A stretch of 64,000 nt of DNA, from the NCBI RefSeq assembly GCF_030284385.1, contig NZ_CP127221.1:1674001-1738000 (forward strand). Reading direction: 5' to 3'. The DNA is from Altererythrobacter rubellus. Its GTDB lineage: Bacteria; Pseudomonadota; Alphaproteobacteria; Sphingomonadales; Sphingomonadaceae. Shown here in pieces: positions 8,354 through 17,198 of this stretch. How positions within the stretch are numbered: the first letter of the stretch is position 1; each line of letters opens with the position of its first letter. The translations under genes and the position numbers were made by a program. The notes under the pieces were generated by a model. The model was given only the letters and a program-made list of their open reading frames with translations, made no database searches and was not told the origin of the DNA.

Positions 8354-9739
8354 ATGACGCAGATATCCTTGCTCTTGATAGCTCTTGGCCTCGCATTGGC
8401 TGGCTGGCTCGCTGCGCGAGCCCGTGCGTGGAGCTTTCAGGCAGCCGCAGGCGCACCACGTCTCGCTGCGCGTCCAAACTATCACGCATGGTATGTGGCG
8501 CTTTGGATCATCGGGCCCGTTCTGGCCTTCATTCTGCTTTGGTCCTTTATTGAACCCCAATTGGTGATGCAGGCCGTACTGGCCTCTCCGGCGGCATCCG
8601 AATTGCCGGAATTCGGCTTTGAACGCGATTCCATCCTGGCTGAGGCGCGCGCTGTTGCAGCCGGGCAATCCAGTTCCGTGTTCAACCCAGCAGCTCAGGC
8701 CATGGTCGGCCCCTTCGGTGAAGCGATCGAGAAAAATCAGTTGATCGCCATCGCAATCACAGTTGCAATCGCTTTGGTGGCAGGTTCGCTCGCATTTCTG
8801 CGCGTCAAGCCGGATTTCACGGCGCGTACCCGCGTAGAAAAGGCTGTCATGGCTATCCTGCTGGTGGCATCGCTCGTCGCCATCCTGACAACCTTCGGGA
8901 TCTTTGCCAGCCTGGTTTTCGAGACGATCCGTTTCTTCGGCATGGTCTCACCGATTGATTTTTTGTTCGGCACGTTCTGGGCACCGGATCCGATGAGCAA
9001 TCCGACAAATCCGGACGGTTCGCGTTTCGGCGCAATTCCGCTGTTTTGGGGTACCATCTACATTGGCGCGATCATCGCGATGATTGTAGCGATTCCGCTC
9101 GGCCTGATGAGCGCGATCTACCTCACGCAATATGCAGACCCGCGGCTGCGCGCCTGGCTTAAACCTGCTCTGGAAATCCTGGCTGGTGTTCCAACCGTGG
9201 TCTACGGATATTTCGCTGCGCTGACGGTTGCACCGGCAATCCGCGATGCGGCTGTATCGATCGGTATCAGTAATGCGTCCAGCGAAAGCGCCTTGGCCGC
9301 AGGTCTGGTTATGGGCGTCATGATCATTCCGTTCGTATCTTCCATGGCAGACGATTCGATTGCGGCTGTCCCCAGTGCAATGCGCGACGGCAGTCTGGCG
9401 TTGGGCGCTACCAAGTCTGAAACGATCAAACGCGTGCTCGTTCCAGCAGCCCTACCTGGCATTGTGGGCGGCGTCATGCTCGCAATCAGCCGCGCAATCG
9501 GTGAGACGATGATTGTCGTGATGGCCGCAGGTGCGGCAGCCAACCTCAGCGCAAATCCGTTAGAGGCGATGACCACTGTTACGTTCCAGATCGTCGCCAT
9601 GCTGACAGGCGAAGGCAGTTTCGATCACCCGGCAACGCTCAGCGCTTTTGCGCTCGGCCTTGTGCTTTTCCTAGTCACCTTGGCGCTCAACTTCGTTGCC
9701 TTGCGCGTCGTAAAACGGTTCCGTGAAGCTTATGAGTGA
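8354..9739 (+). CDS. pstC: Phosphate ABC transporter permease PstC
   Basis: 461 aa inner-membrane permease of the high-affinity phosphate transporter. The first 150 residues are an extension with membrane segments and a periplasmic loop not present in the short E. coli form. The core binding-protein-dependent transport domain follows (IYIGAIIAMIVAIPLGLMSA), with the EAA-like loop around MRDGSLALGATKSETIKRV that contacts PstB. First gene of the pstC-pstA-pstB-phoU operon; its 3' end overlaps pstA. Confidence 0.94.
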   Translation: MTQISLLLIALGLALAGWLAARARAWSFQAAAGAPRLAARPNYHAWYVALWIIGPVLAFILLWSFIEPQLVMQAVLASPAASELPEFGFERDSILAEARAVAAGQSSSVFNPAAQAMVGPFGEAIEKNQLIAIAITVAIALVAGSLAFLRVKPDFTARTRVEKAVMAILLVASLVAILTTFGIFASLVFETIRFFGMVSPIDFLFGTFWAPDPMSNPTNPDGSRFGAIPLFWGTIYIGAIIAMIVAIPLGLMSAIYLTQYADPRLRAWLKPALEILAGVPTVVYGYFAALTVAPAIRDAAVSIGISNASSESALAAGLVMGVMIIPFVSSMADDSIAAVPSAMRDGSLALGATKSETIKRVLVPAALPGIVGGVMLAISRAIGETMIVVMAAGAAANLSANPLEAMTTVTFQIVAMLTGEGSFDHPATLSAFALGLVLFLVTLALNFVALRVVKRFREAYE

Positions 9740-10997
9740 GGCAATCATCTCGGAGGGTATTCGTCCCACCCGGACTGACGAATTCCGTCAGCGCTTGGAA
9801 AAGCGCTACAAGGCTGAACGCCGCTTCAATCTCGCCGGTCTGAGCGCGATTCTGATATCAGTTGCCGTGCTCATCTTCCTGCTTGGCAACATGACATTTA
9901 ATGGAATGGGTGGCTTCCAGCGCGCTGAAATCGATGTATCGATCGATCTCAGCCAATCCGGAATTGCCGGCGATTCCAGTACTCTTAGCGGCGACGACGC
10001 GCTTCAAGTTCTACAGCGTCAGGGCTTGCCCGATGTGGTGCAATTTTACGCGGAGCAATCTCTCGGCGAAGAGGCTGCGCAAGGTATCAGCAGCGAAGCA
10101 TGGCGCGACGTGGCTAATGATATCATTGCAGACACCAGCATTCTTCGTGAGGAGGTAACTTTCAGCCTCGCGGCAACCGATGGTCTCGCCTCGGGTCTTA
10201 AGGATGAAGGCAGTGCAGAAATGCAGGCTTTGGCCGACCGGCTCGAGGCTGACGGAGTGTTGGCTAGCAATTTCGATCCGGGTTTCCTTGCACGTTCGGA
10301 CGCAACGAGCCCGCAAAAAGTGGGTATCTGGGGCGCGCTTAAAGGCTCTATCCTGACAATGATTGTGACTTTGCTGCTCGCATTTCCGATCGGCGTTCTT
10401 GCTGCGCTTTACCTCGAGGAATACGCCCCCAAGAACCGCTGGACTGATGTGATTGAAGTCTCGATCAACAATCTGGCTGCGGTACCGTCGATCATATTTG
10501 GCCTGCTTGGCTTGGCCGTGTTTCTCTGGATGTTCCCTAATCTACGTTCAGCGCCGCTGATTGGCGGTATGACCCTGGCGTTGATGACAATGCCAGTGAT
10601 CGTAATTTCCGGGCGTAACGCGATAAAGGCGGTCCCGCCTTCGATCCGCGACGGCGCGCTCGCAATTGGTGCGTCTCCGGTTCAAGTGGTGTTCCATCAC
10701 GTGCTCCCGCTGGCGTTGCCCGGCATCCTAACCGGCACCATCATCGGGATGGCGCGCGCACTTGGCGAAACCGCACCGTTGTTGATGATCGGTATGCGCG
10801 CCTTTGTGGCAACCGCGCCCGATGGGTTCACTTCGCCGGCCACTGTGCTGCCGGTGCAAATCTTCCTTTGGTCAGATGAAATTGACCGAGGCTTTGTCGA
10901 GCGGACCAGTGCCGCTATCATCATCCTGTTGCTGTTCCTTCTGCTGATGAACGGCCTTGCAATCTACCTTCGTAACAAATTTGAGAAGACCTGGTGA
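9732..10997 (+). CDS. pstA: Phosphate ABC transporter permease PstA
   Basis: About 421 aa, second permease of the Pst complex. I take the ATG at 9732, which overlaps the pstC stop by 8 bases, over the GTG at 9723. After the first membrane helix there is a periplasmic insertion of about 150 residues before the canonical permease core ([20 protein letters not shown]). The EAA loop is [20 protein letters not shown]. Such N-terminal extensions in both permeases are typical of alphaproteobacterial Pst systems. Translationally coupled to pstC and pstB. Confidence 0.94.
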   Translation: MSEAIISEGIRPTRTDEFRQRLEKRYKAERRFNLAGLSAILISVAVLIFLLGNMTFNGMGGFQRAEIDVSIDLSQSGIAGDSSTLSGDDALQVLQRQGLPDVVQFYAEQSLGEEAAQGISSEAWRDVANDIIADTSILREEVTFSLAATDGLASGLKDEGSAEMQALADRLEADGVLASNFDPGFLARSDATSPQKVGIWGALKGSILTMIVTLLLAFPIGVLAALYLEEYAPKNRWTDVIEVSINNLAAVPSIIFGLLGLAVFLWMFPNLRSAPLIGGMTLALMTMPVIVISGRNAIKAVPPSIRDGALAIGASPVQVVFHHVLPLALPGILTGTIIGMARALGETAPLLMIGMRAFVATAPDGFTSPATVLPVQIFLWSDEIDRGFVERTSAAIIILLLFLLLMNGLAIYLRNKFEKTW

Positions 10998-11782
10998 CTG
11001 TAATCCATCCAAACCTAGAGCAGCTCGACGCCAAGATGAGCGCGAAAGACGTTTCGGTCTTCTACAGTGAGAAGCAAGCGATCGATAACGTCTCGATCGA
11101 CGTGCCGACCGGCCACGTAACCGCCTTCATCGGGCCGTCTGGTTGCGGCAAGTCGACCTTTCTGCGCGTTCTCAACCGTATGAACGATACAATCCCGACA
11201 GCTCGCGTTGAAGGGACGATCGAACTGGACGGAGAAGACATTTACCGGTCTGGAATGGATGTGGTTCAGCTGCGCGCCCGCGTTGGCATGGTTTTCCAGA
11301 AACCAAACCCATTTCCCAAGTCGATCTATGACAACATCGCTTACGGCCCGAAGATTCACGGTCTGGCGGAAAGCAGAGAGGAACTGGACGAGGTCGTCGA
11401 GCGCTCGCTTACCCGCGCCGGTCTTTGGGAAGAGGTGAAGGATCGCTTGCTGGACAGCGGCACCGCGTTATCCGGTGGTCAGCAGCAGCGGCTTTGTATT
11501 GCGCGTGCAATCGCGGTCGATCCGGAAGTCATTCTGATGGATGAGCCATGCTCTGCGCTGGACCCGATTGCGACGGCAAAGATCGAAGAACTTATCGCGG
11601 AACTTACTGATCGCTATGCGATCGTGATCGTCACCCACTCTATGCAACAAGCCGCACGTGTTTCGCAGCGAACGGCATTCTTTCACCTTGGCAAGATCGT
11701 GGAATATGGTCAGACAAAGGACATATTCACGAACCCCATCGAAGAACGAACCAAGGATTACATCACAGGACGGTACGGATAA
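10994..11782 (+). CDS. pstB: Phosphate ABC transporter ATP-binding protein PstB
   Basis: 262 aa cytoplasmic ATPase that energises phosphate import. Walker A is GPSGCGKST (residues 47-55), the signature is LSGGQQQR and Walker B is [13 protein letters not shown]. The GTG start overlaps the pstA stop by 4 bases (GTGA), so the two are translationally coupled. The C-terminus GRYG is typical of PstB. Confidence 0.97.
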   Translation: MTVIHPNLEQLDAKMSAKDVSVFYSEKQAIDNVSIDVPTGHVTAFIGPSGCGKSTFLRVLNRMNDTIPTARVEGTIELDGEDIYRSGMDVVQLRARVGMVFQKPNPFPKSIYDNIAYGPKIHGLAESREELDEVVERSLTRAGLWEEVKDRLLDSGTALSGGQQQRLCIARAIAVDPEVILMDEPCSALDPIATAKIEELIAELTDRYAIVIVTHSMQQAARVSQRTAFFHLGKIVEYGQTKDIFTNPIEERTKDYITGRYG

Positions 11783-12450
11783 TGGCTGAACACACAGTCA
11801 AAGCATTCGATGAAGACATCACGCGTTTGCGTGGTCTGATCGCAGAAATGGGCGGCCTGGCAGAGACTGCCTTGCAAGATGCGCTGGAGGCCATGGCACG
11901 CGGTGACGAGACGCTGGCTGAGAAGGTTATCGCAGGCGACAAGAAGATCGACGCGCTCGAGTCCGAAGTCGACAAGCTGGCGGTGCGGATTATCGCCTTG
12001 CGCGCACCAATGGCGGACGATCTGCGCGAAGTTATCGCAGCACTCAAGATCGCCGGCGTGGTCGAGCGGATCGGCGACTATTCGAAAAACATTGCACGCC
12101 GGATCGGCCAGATCGAAGATCGCAAGCGGTTCGAGCCGCTGACCTTGCTTCCCGCCATGGGTGAATTGGCGGGTGAGATGGTGCATGACGTACTGACCGC
12201 CTATGCCGCGCGTGACCCAGACCTTGCGCTGGAAGTGATCGAAGCGGACAACAAGGTTGATGCGTTCTTTGACAGCATTTTCCGCAATCTTGTGAGTCAC
12301 ATGATGGAAAATCCCGCCACGATTTCCAGCGCGGCGCAGCTGTTGTTCGTGGCGCGCAACATCGAGCGAATTGGTGACCATGCTACCAATGTTGCAGAGA
12401 TGGTGCATTTCGCGGCAACCGGGGTTTATCCCCCAGACCACGATGACTGA
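11782..12450 (+). CDS. phoU: Phosphate signalling protein PhoU
   Basis: 222 aa, two tandem PhoU helical-bundle repeats, each with the acidic metal-binding face (ALKIAGVVERIGDYSKNIA in repeat 1, FVARNIERIGDHATNVAEMV in repeat 2). PhoU transmits the transport state of PstSCAB to PhoR and keeps the regulon off in high phosphate. Its start shares one base with the pstB stop (TAATG). Confidence 0.96.
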   Translation: MAEHTVKAFDEDITRLRGLIAEMGGLAETALQDALEAMARGDETLAEKVIAGDKKIDALESEVDKLAVRIIALRAPMADDLREVIAALKIAGVVERIGDYSKNIARRIGQIEDRKRFEPLTLLPAMGELAGEMVHDVLTAYAARDPDLALEVIEADNKVDAFFDSIFRNLVSHMMENPATISSAAQLLFVARNIERIGDHATNVAEMVHFAATGVYPPDHDD

Positions 12451-12517
12451 CATCAAACTGTCGTAAAAGTGCAATAGTGCGGTTGTCGTCGCTTTCGGTT
12501 GAAGGAGCCTAACGAGA

Positions 12518-13207
12518 ATGTCCGCGGCCAAATTGCTTCTTGTTGAGGACGATCCGGCTCTGTCGGAGTTGCTCGAGTATCGCTTCTCGAATGAAGGGTA
12601 TCACGTCCGCTGCACAGCCGACGGTGACGAAGCCCTAATGCTGGCGGCTGAAGATCTTCCCGATTTGATCATTCTCGATTGGATGATTGAAGGTACGAGC
12701 GGGATTGAAGTTTGCCGACGTTTGCGCCGCGACAAAAAAACAGCTCACGTACCCATCATTATGCTCACCGCCCGCGAAGCAGAGGATGATCGTGTACGCG
12801 GTTTGGAAACTGGTGCGGATGACTATTTGACAAAGCCATTCAGCCCGCGTGAATTGTTCGCCCGCGTTGTGGCAGTCATGCGCCGTATCCGCCCCGCACT
12901 GGCCGGTGAATCAATATCGGTAGGCGATATTACGCTGGATTCAGTGGGACATAAGGTTCAGCGTCGCGGGCGTTACCTGAAGCTTGGCCCGACCGAGTAT
13001 CGCTTGCTTAAATTCTTCATGGAAAGCCCCGGCCGTGTATTCAGCCGCGGGCAATTGCTGGACGGTGTCTGGGGAACCGAAAGCGATATCGAACTGCGCA
13101 CTGTCGATGTGCATATTCGCCGCCTTCGCAAGGCTATCGAAGTTGACGGCTTCGAAGATCCGATACGCACCGTCCGGTCAGCTGGCTACGCTATGGAGGC
13201 GGTTTAA
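12518..13207 (+). CDS. phoB: Phosphate-regulon response regulator PhoB
   Basis: 229 aa OmpR/PhoB-type regulator. The receiver domain has the acidic pair E10/D11-D12 and the phospho-acceptor D54 in LIILDWMIEG; the C-terminal winged helix includes LGPTEYRLLKFFMESPGRVF and the VDVHIRRLRKAI recognition region. It lies 67 bases after phoU. A start preceded by GGAGCC supports independent translation. It is separated from its kinase phoR by the pst operon. Confidence 0.95.
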   Translation: MSAAKLLLVEDDPALSELLEYRFSNEGYHVRCTADGDEALMLAAEDLPDLIILDWMIEGTSGIEVCRRLRRDKKTAHVPIIMLTAREAEDDRVRGLETGADDYLTKPFSPRELFARVVAVMRRIRPALAGESISVGDITLDSVGHKVQRRGRYLKLGPTEYRLLKFFMESPGRVFSRGQLLDGVWGTESDIELRTVDVHIRRLRKAIEVDGFEDPIRTVRSAGYAMEAV

Positions 13208-13210
13208 CTT

Positions 13211-16200
13211 TCAGTGAAAATCGCGTGACTTGGGCAGGATGCGCAAGTTACGCGGGTGCCCCCTGACAGGGGACGGTCGCTCGCCATGCAGGTCACGCGG
13301 TTTAACGGCGAGCGATTTTCGGGTATTGAGCGGACTGCTTACATGATCTGCGCGTGCCACAGGTGACGTCAGCAAGTCATCCGCCAGACCGTACAGGCTA
13401 TCGGTCGCATCAGTCATATGATGTGCGATGACATGAATAACCTCATCGTCATATTCGACCCGCCCGCGCACTTCCATCAGCCGCGCGCGCATGATGACAC
13501 GGCGCTGTTTCTCCATGACGTCAGGCCAGATTACAAGGTTGGCTACACCGGTTTCATCTTCGAGTGTAATGAAGCACACGCCTTTGGCAGAGCCCGGGCG
13601 CTGGCGGATCAGCACAAGGCCCGCGATCTGGACCATGGAACGGAACTCACGTGTCCGAAGCTCGCCGGCGCGGACGAAGCCACGCTCCGCTAGCGATGCA
13701 CGCAGGAATGACAGCGGGTGTGCCTTCAAGCTGAGGCGGGTGGTCTGGTAATCCGCCACCACTTCCTCGCTCAGCGGCATTTGAGGCAGCTGAGTACGGG
13801 CTCTCTCCGCCCCTTCATCTCGCTCCGCTGCAGCCTGGAACAGCGGCAAGTCAGGCGCAGCAATCAGGCTGCGTGCATCCCACAGCGCCTGTCTTCGCGA
13901 TAGCCCTAGCGAGGTAAAGCAATCCGCGCTCGCAAGCCGTTCGATATGCGCAGGCGAAAGCCCTGCCCGTTCGCGCAGCTCGGCCACATCCTTGAACACG
14001 CCGCCTTCTGCACGTACTGCAACGATCTTCGCGGCAATATGCTCCGGCAGGCCATCGACCTGCCTTAGGCCCATACGCATGGCGATGTCTTTTCGCTCGC
14101 GCCGGGAAATGGCATCACTTTCAAGCGTATTGTCCCACATGGAATGGTTCACATCCGCCAGCAGCACCTCCACCCCATGCTCGCGCGCATCGCGCACGAT
14201 CTGCGCCGGAGCGTAAAATCCCATCGGCTGCGAGTTGAGCAGAGCGCAAGCGAAAGCAGCGGGAAAATGGCATTTGAGCCAGCTAGAGACATAGACCAGA
14301 TGCGCAAAACTGGCCGCATGGCTTTCGGGGAAACCATATTCGCCAAAGCCCTTGATCTGGTTGAAGCAGCGCTCGGCAAAATCCGGGTCATAGCCGCGCG
14401 CAACCATTCGCCCGACCATCATATCCTCCAGCTCGTGCACCATGCCGCGCGACCGGAAAGTCGCCATTGCTTTCCTCAACCGATTGGCCTCCGCGCTGGA
14501 GAACTTCGCTGCATCAAGCGCGATTTTCATCGCTTGCTCCTGAAAGATCGGCACACCCAGCGTGCGGGCAAGAATGCTGGAAAGTTCATCCGGTGGGCCA
14601 TGCTCTGGCGCTGGAGCAGGAATTTGTACCGGTTCCGCCCCCCTGCGGCGCTTCAGATACGGATGCACCATATCACCCTGGATCGGACCGGGGCGGACAA
14701 TGGCGACCTGAATCACAAGGTCATAGAACTCCCGCGGGCGCAGGCGGGGAAGCATATTCATTTGCGCGCGACTTTCGACCTGAAACACGCCGAGCGAATC
14801 CCCGCGCCTCAGCATCGTGTAAGTTTCCGGGTCTTCACGCGGAACAGTGGCCAGTGTCAGCGTTCGGTCATGATGCACCTCTAGCAAATCAAAGCACTTC
14901 TTGATGCAGGTCAGCATCCCCAAAGCCAGCACATCGACCTTGAGAATGCCAAGCGCTTCGATGTCATCCTTGTCCCATTCGATGAAACTGCGATCAGGCA
15001 TGGCGCCATTACCGATCGGCACGGTTTCGGTCAGCGCTTCTTCCGTCAGGATGAAGCCGCCGACATGCTGGCTGAGATGACGCGGCATACCGATCATCTG
15101 TTCCGCCAGCTTGATAACCCGCTTCAAATGCGGATCGCGTACATCCATGCCGGTTTCACGCACATGCCTTTCCGCAATCTCGCTGCCGTAACTGCCCCAG
15201 ACGGTGCGCGCCAGCGTGCTAGTGACATCCTCTGAAAGCCCCATCACCTTACCGACTTCGCGGATCGCCATGCGCGGACGGTAATGGATCACTGTCGCCG
15301 CCAGACCGGCGCGATGGCGACCGTATTTCCTATAGAGATACTGGATCACTTCCTCACGCCGCTCATGCTCGAAATCGACATCGATATCAGGCGGTTCTTT
15401 GCGTTCCTCAGAGATGAAGCGATCAAACAGCAGCTGATGTTTCGCCGGGTCGACACTGGTGATTTCCAGACAATAGCAGACCGCGCTGTTCGCAGCAGAG
15501 CCCCTGCCCTGACACAGGATCGGCGGATCAACGCTACGCGCGAAATCGACGATATCCTTGATAGTGAGGAAATAGCGCGCAAGATCGAGCTTACCGATCA
15601 ACTCCAACTCGCGCTTTAATGTTTGCCGCACACTATCCGGAATGCCCCCCGAATATTCACTGGCAGGATAACGCCGAGCCGCTCCCGCCCATGTCTCGCT
15701 TTCGAGATATTGCTGAGGGGGCATTCCATCGGGATAGATATCTTCGGGATATTCATAGCGCAGCTCTTCAAGGTTGAATTCGCATGCATCAGCCACATCG
15801 CGCGCCGCTGAGAACGCGTGTGGCCAGCGTTCAAACATCCTCTGTATCTCTTGTGGGCTTTTCAGGTGCCGTTCTGCATTCGCTGCAAGCAGATGTCCCG
15901 CTTCGGCAACCTTGGTCTTGTGCCGGATCGCGGTCATCACATCTTGCAAGGGCCGTTTGTCAGCGCTTGCATAGTGCACGTTGTTAGTGGCGAGCAGGCT
16001 GAGGCTGTTCGCTTTGGCCAGCGTATCAAGCCGCTCGATCCGTGCCACATCATCGCCGCGATAGAGATAACTCGCTGCGATATGGTGCAGTGTCGGAATC
16101 CCCGCCGTTAAATGCGGGAGAAGTTCCGCAAAACTGCCTGACACGCTATCGGAAAGCTCACTATTGATATCGAGCGCGATTACATTGTTGGCCCAGGCAG

Positions 16201-16696
16201 GAATGGTGAAGCGTGCGCTCAAATCATCCGGCGGAATCAGGATCAGCTGCACATCTTCGGCATGTTCGGCGAGCATGGCGAGCGAAATTTCGCACACTCC
16301 CTTGTCCTGCCATTCCCCGCTTAGCGTCTGCATTCGACCTGCGCTGATCAGCTTGCATAATCGGCCGTAAGCAGCCCGATTTCTAGGGTATGCAAGAAAT
16401 GCAAGGCCCTCGACCGTCTCTATCCGAGTGCCGATAACCGGCCGCATTTTCAACGTTGTCGCCTCGCTGTGAATACGCACAACGCCTGCAAAGGAATTCA
16501 CATCTGCAATGCCAATGGCGTCATAACCAAGGGCGTATGCCGTACTCACCAAATCCATGGCATCGGATGCACCGCGCAAGAAACTGAAGCAGCTAACCAG
16601 GCCCAGCTCTACAAATGCTGCGCGCGCAGGCAGCACAATGGCATCGGGATCAATGTGGATCCGGCGCTTGGCAGGTGTCAGCGGTGTATCGGGCAT
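13211..16696 (-). CDS. dnaE2: Error-prone DNA polymerase DnaE2 (ImuC)
   Basis: 1161 aa C-family polymerase alpha subunit of the damage-induced type. The N-terminal PHP domain is degenerate as in DnaE2 (VSCFSFLRGASDAMDLV). The polymerase core has GRGSAANSAVCYCL and the catalytic PPDIDVDFEHERREEV. The helix-hairpin-helix and OB domains are near the C-terminus. With ImuA and ImuB it forms the translesion mutasome of many bacteria lacking DNA Pol V. A LexA operator lies 36 bases upstream (16732-16746), separate from the imuAB operator, so this gene is induced on its own. Convergent with phoB, with 3 bases between stops. Confidence 0.95.
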   Translation of the reverse strand: MPDTPLTPAKRRIHIDPDAIVLPARAAFVELGLVSCFSFLRGASDAMDLVSTAYALGYDAIGIADVNSFAGVVRIHSEATTLKMRPVIGTRIETVEGLAFLAYPRNRAAYGRLCKLISAGRMQTLSGEWQDKGVCEISLAMLAEHAEDVQLILIPPDDLSARFTIPAWANNVIALDINSELSDSVSGSFAELLPHLTAGIPTLHHIAASYLYRGDDVARIERLDTLAKANSLSLLATNNVHYASADKRPLQDVMTAIRHKTKVAEAGHLLAANAERHLKSPQEIQRMFERWPHAFSAARDVADACEFNLEELRYEYPEDIYPDGMPPQQYLESETWAGAARRYPASEYSGGIPDSVRQTLKRELELIGKLDLARYFLTIKDIVDFARSVDPPILCQGRGSAANSAVCYCLEITSVDPAKHQLLFDRFISEERKEPPDIDVDFEHERREEVIQYLYRKYGRHRAGLAATVIHYRPRMAIREVGKVMGLSEDVTSTLARTVWGSYGSEIAERHVRETGMDVRDPHLKRVIKLAEQMIGMPRHLSQHVGGFILTEEALTETVPIGNGAMPDRSFIEWDKDDIEALGILKVDVLALGMLTCIKKCFDLLEVHHDRTLTLATVPREDPETYTMLRRGDSLGVFQVESRAQMNMLPRLRPREFYDLVIQVAIVRPGPIQGDMVHPYLKRRRGAEPVQIPAPAPEHGPPDELSSILARTLGVPIFQEQAMKIALDAAKFSSAEANRLRKAMATFRSRGMVHELEDMMVGRMVARGYDPDFAERCFNQIKGFGEYGFPESHAASFAHLVYVSSWLKCHFPAAFACALLNSQPMGFYAPAQIVRDAREHGVEVLLADVNHSMWDNTLESDAISRRERKDIAMRMGLRQVDGLPEHIAAKIVAVRAEGGVFKDVAELRERAGLSPAHIERLASADCFTSLGLSRRQALWDARSLIAAPDLPLFQAAAERDEGAERARTQLPQMPLSEEVVADYQTTRLSLKAHPLSFLRASLAERGFVRAGELRTREFRSMVQIAGLVLIRQRPGSAKGVCFITLEDETGVANLVIWPDVMEKQRRVIMRARLMEVRGRVEYDDEVIHVIAHHMTDATDSLYGLADDLLTSPVARADHVSSPLNTRKSLAVKPRDLHGERPSPVRGHPRNLRILPKSRDFH

Positions 16697-16731
16697 AGTT
16701 CACATAGATTGACCTTCTGGATCAAACTTAT

Positions 16732-16746
16732 GTTCACTAAATGTTC
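16732..16746 (-). promoter_or_regulatory. LexA (SOS) box upstream of dnaE2
   Basis: Exact GTTC-N7-GTTC on the plus strand (N7 = ACTAAAT), reading GAAC-N7-GAAC toward dnaE2. This is the alphaproteobacterial LexA operator. It lies between the PilZ gene and the dnaE2 start. Confidence 0.85.
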
Positions 16747-16791
16747 TAGATCAACTTTTCAAGCAGAGTGGGGCAAAAGACGAGCAAAGGA

Positions 16792-17130
16792 TCAGGCGGC
16801 GTTGCCCGTGCTTTTAGATTCCTTGCTCTTCAAGCGTACATTGTAGAGGAAATCCACAATCGCCGGATGCATCTTGCCCTCGAACTTCAGCCCGGCATAC
16901 TCATCTTCCACCCAGACAATCTTGCCCAGCGGCGTGCTTACACCATCGATTTTGAGAACGACGGCCTCTCCCGCTTCGGCAAAGCCATGACGGCCTTTGA
17001 TCTTGCAGCCACCCTCGGACACGTCGATCACTTCGACATAGACCGAACGCGAACGCATCCGCCCTTGCACGAGCAGATCCAACGGCTTGCGCACCGATGT
17101 ACGAATTGATTCAGTACCTTCCATGGCCAC
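16792..17130 (-). CDS. PilZ domain protein
   Basis: 112 aa single-domain PilZ protein. The c-di-GMP-binding arginine motif RTSVRKPLDL (RxxxR) is near residues 9-13, and the second motif is IDVSEGGCKIKG (DxSxxG), so ligand binding looks intact. It lies between imuB and dnaE2 on the same strand, after 68 bases from imuB and before the dnaE2 LexA box. Read-through from imuAB could therefore raise it during SOS. Its target is unknown. Confidence 0.88.
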   Translation of the reverse strand: MAMEGTESIRTSVRKPLDLLVQGRMRSRSVYVEVIDVSEGGCKIKGRHGFAEAGEAVVLKIDGVSTPLGKIVWVEDEYAGLKFEGKMHPAIVDFLYNVRLKSKESKSTGNAA

Positions 17131-17198
17131 ATTTATGCCGGAAAAGAGTAAAGAAACGGCTACTTATCAAATTCCATGTGATTTTAGTTAGTTGGTCA

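Noticed and set aside
12458-12475. Weak Pho-box-like pair CTGTCGT-AAAA-GTGCAAT before phoB
   Set aside because: The second half matches the consensus poorly; phoB may instead rely on read-through or its own promoter.
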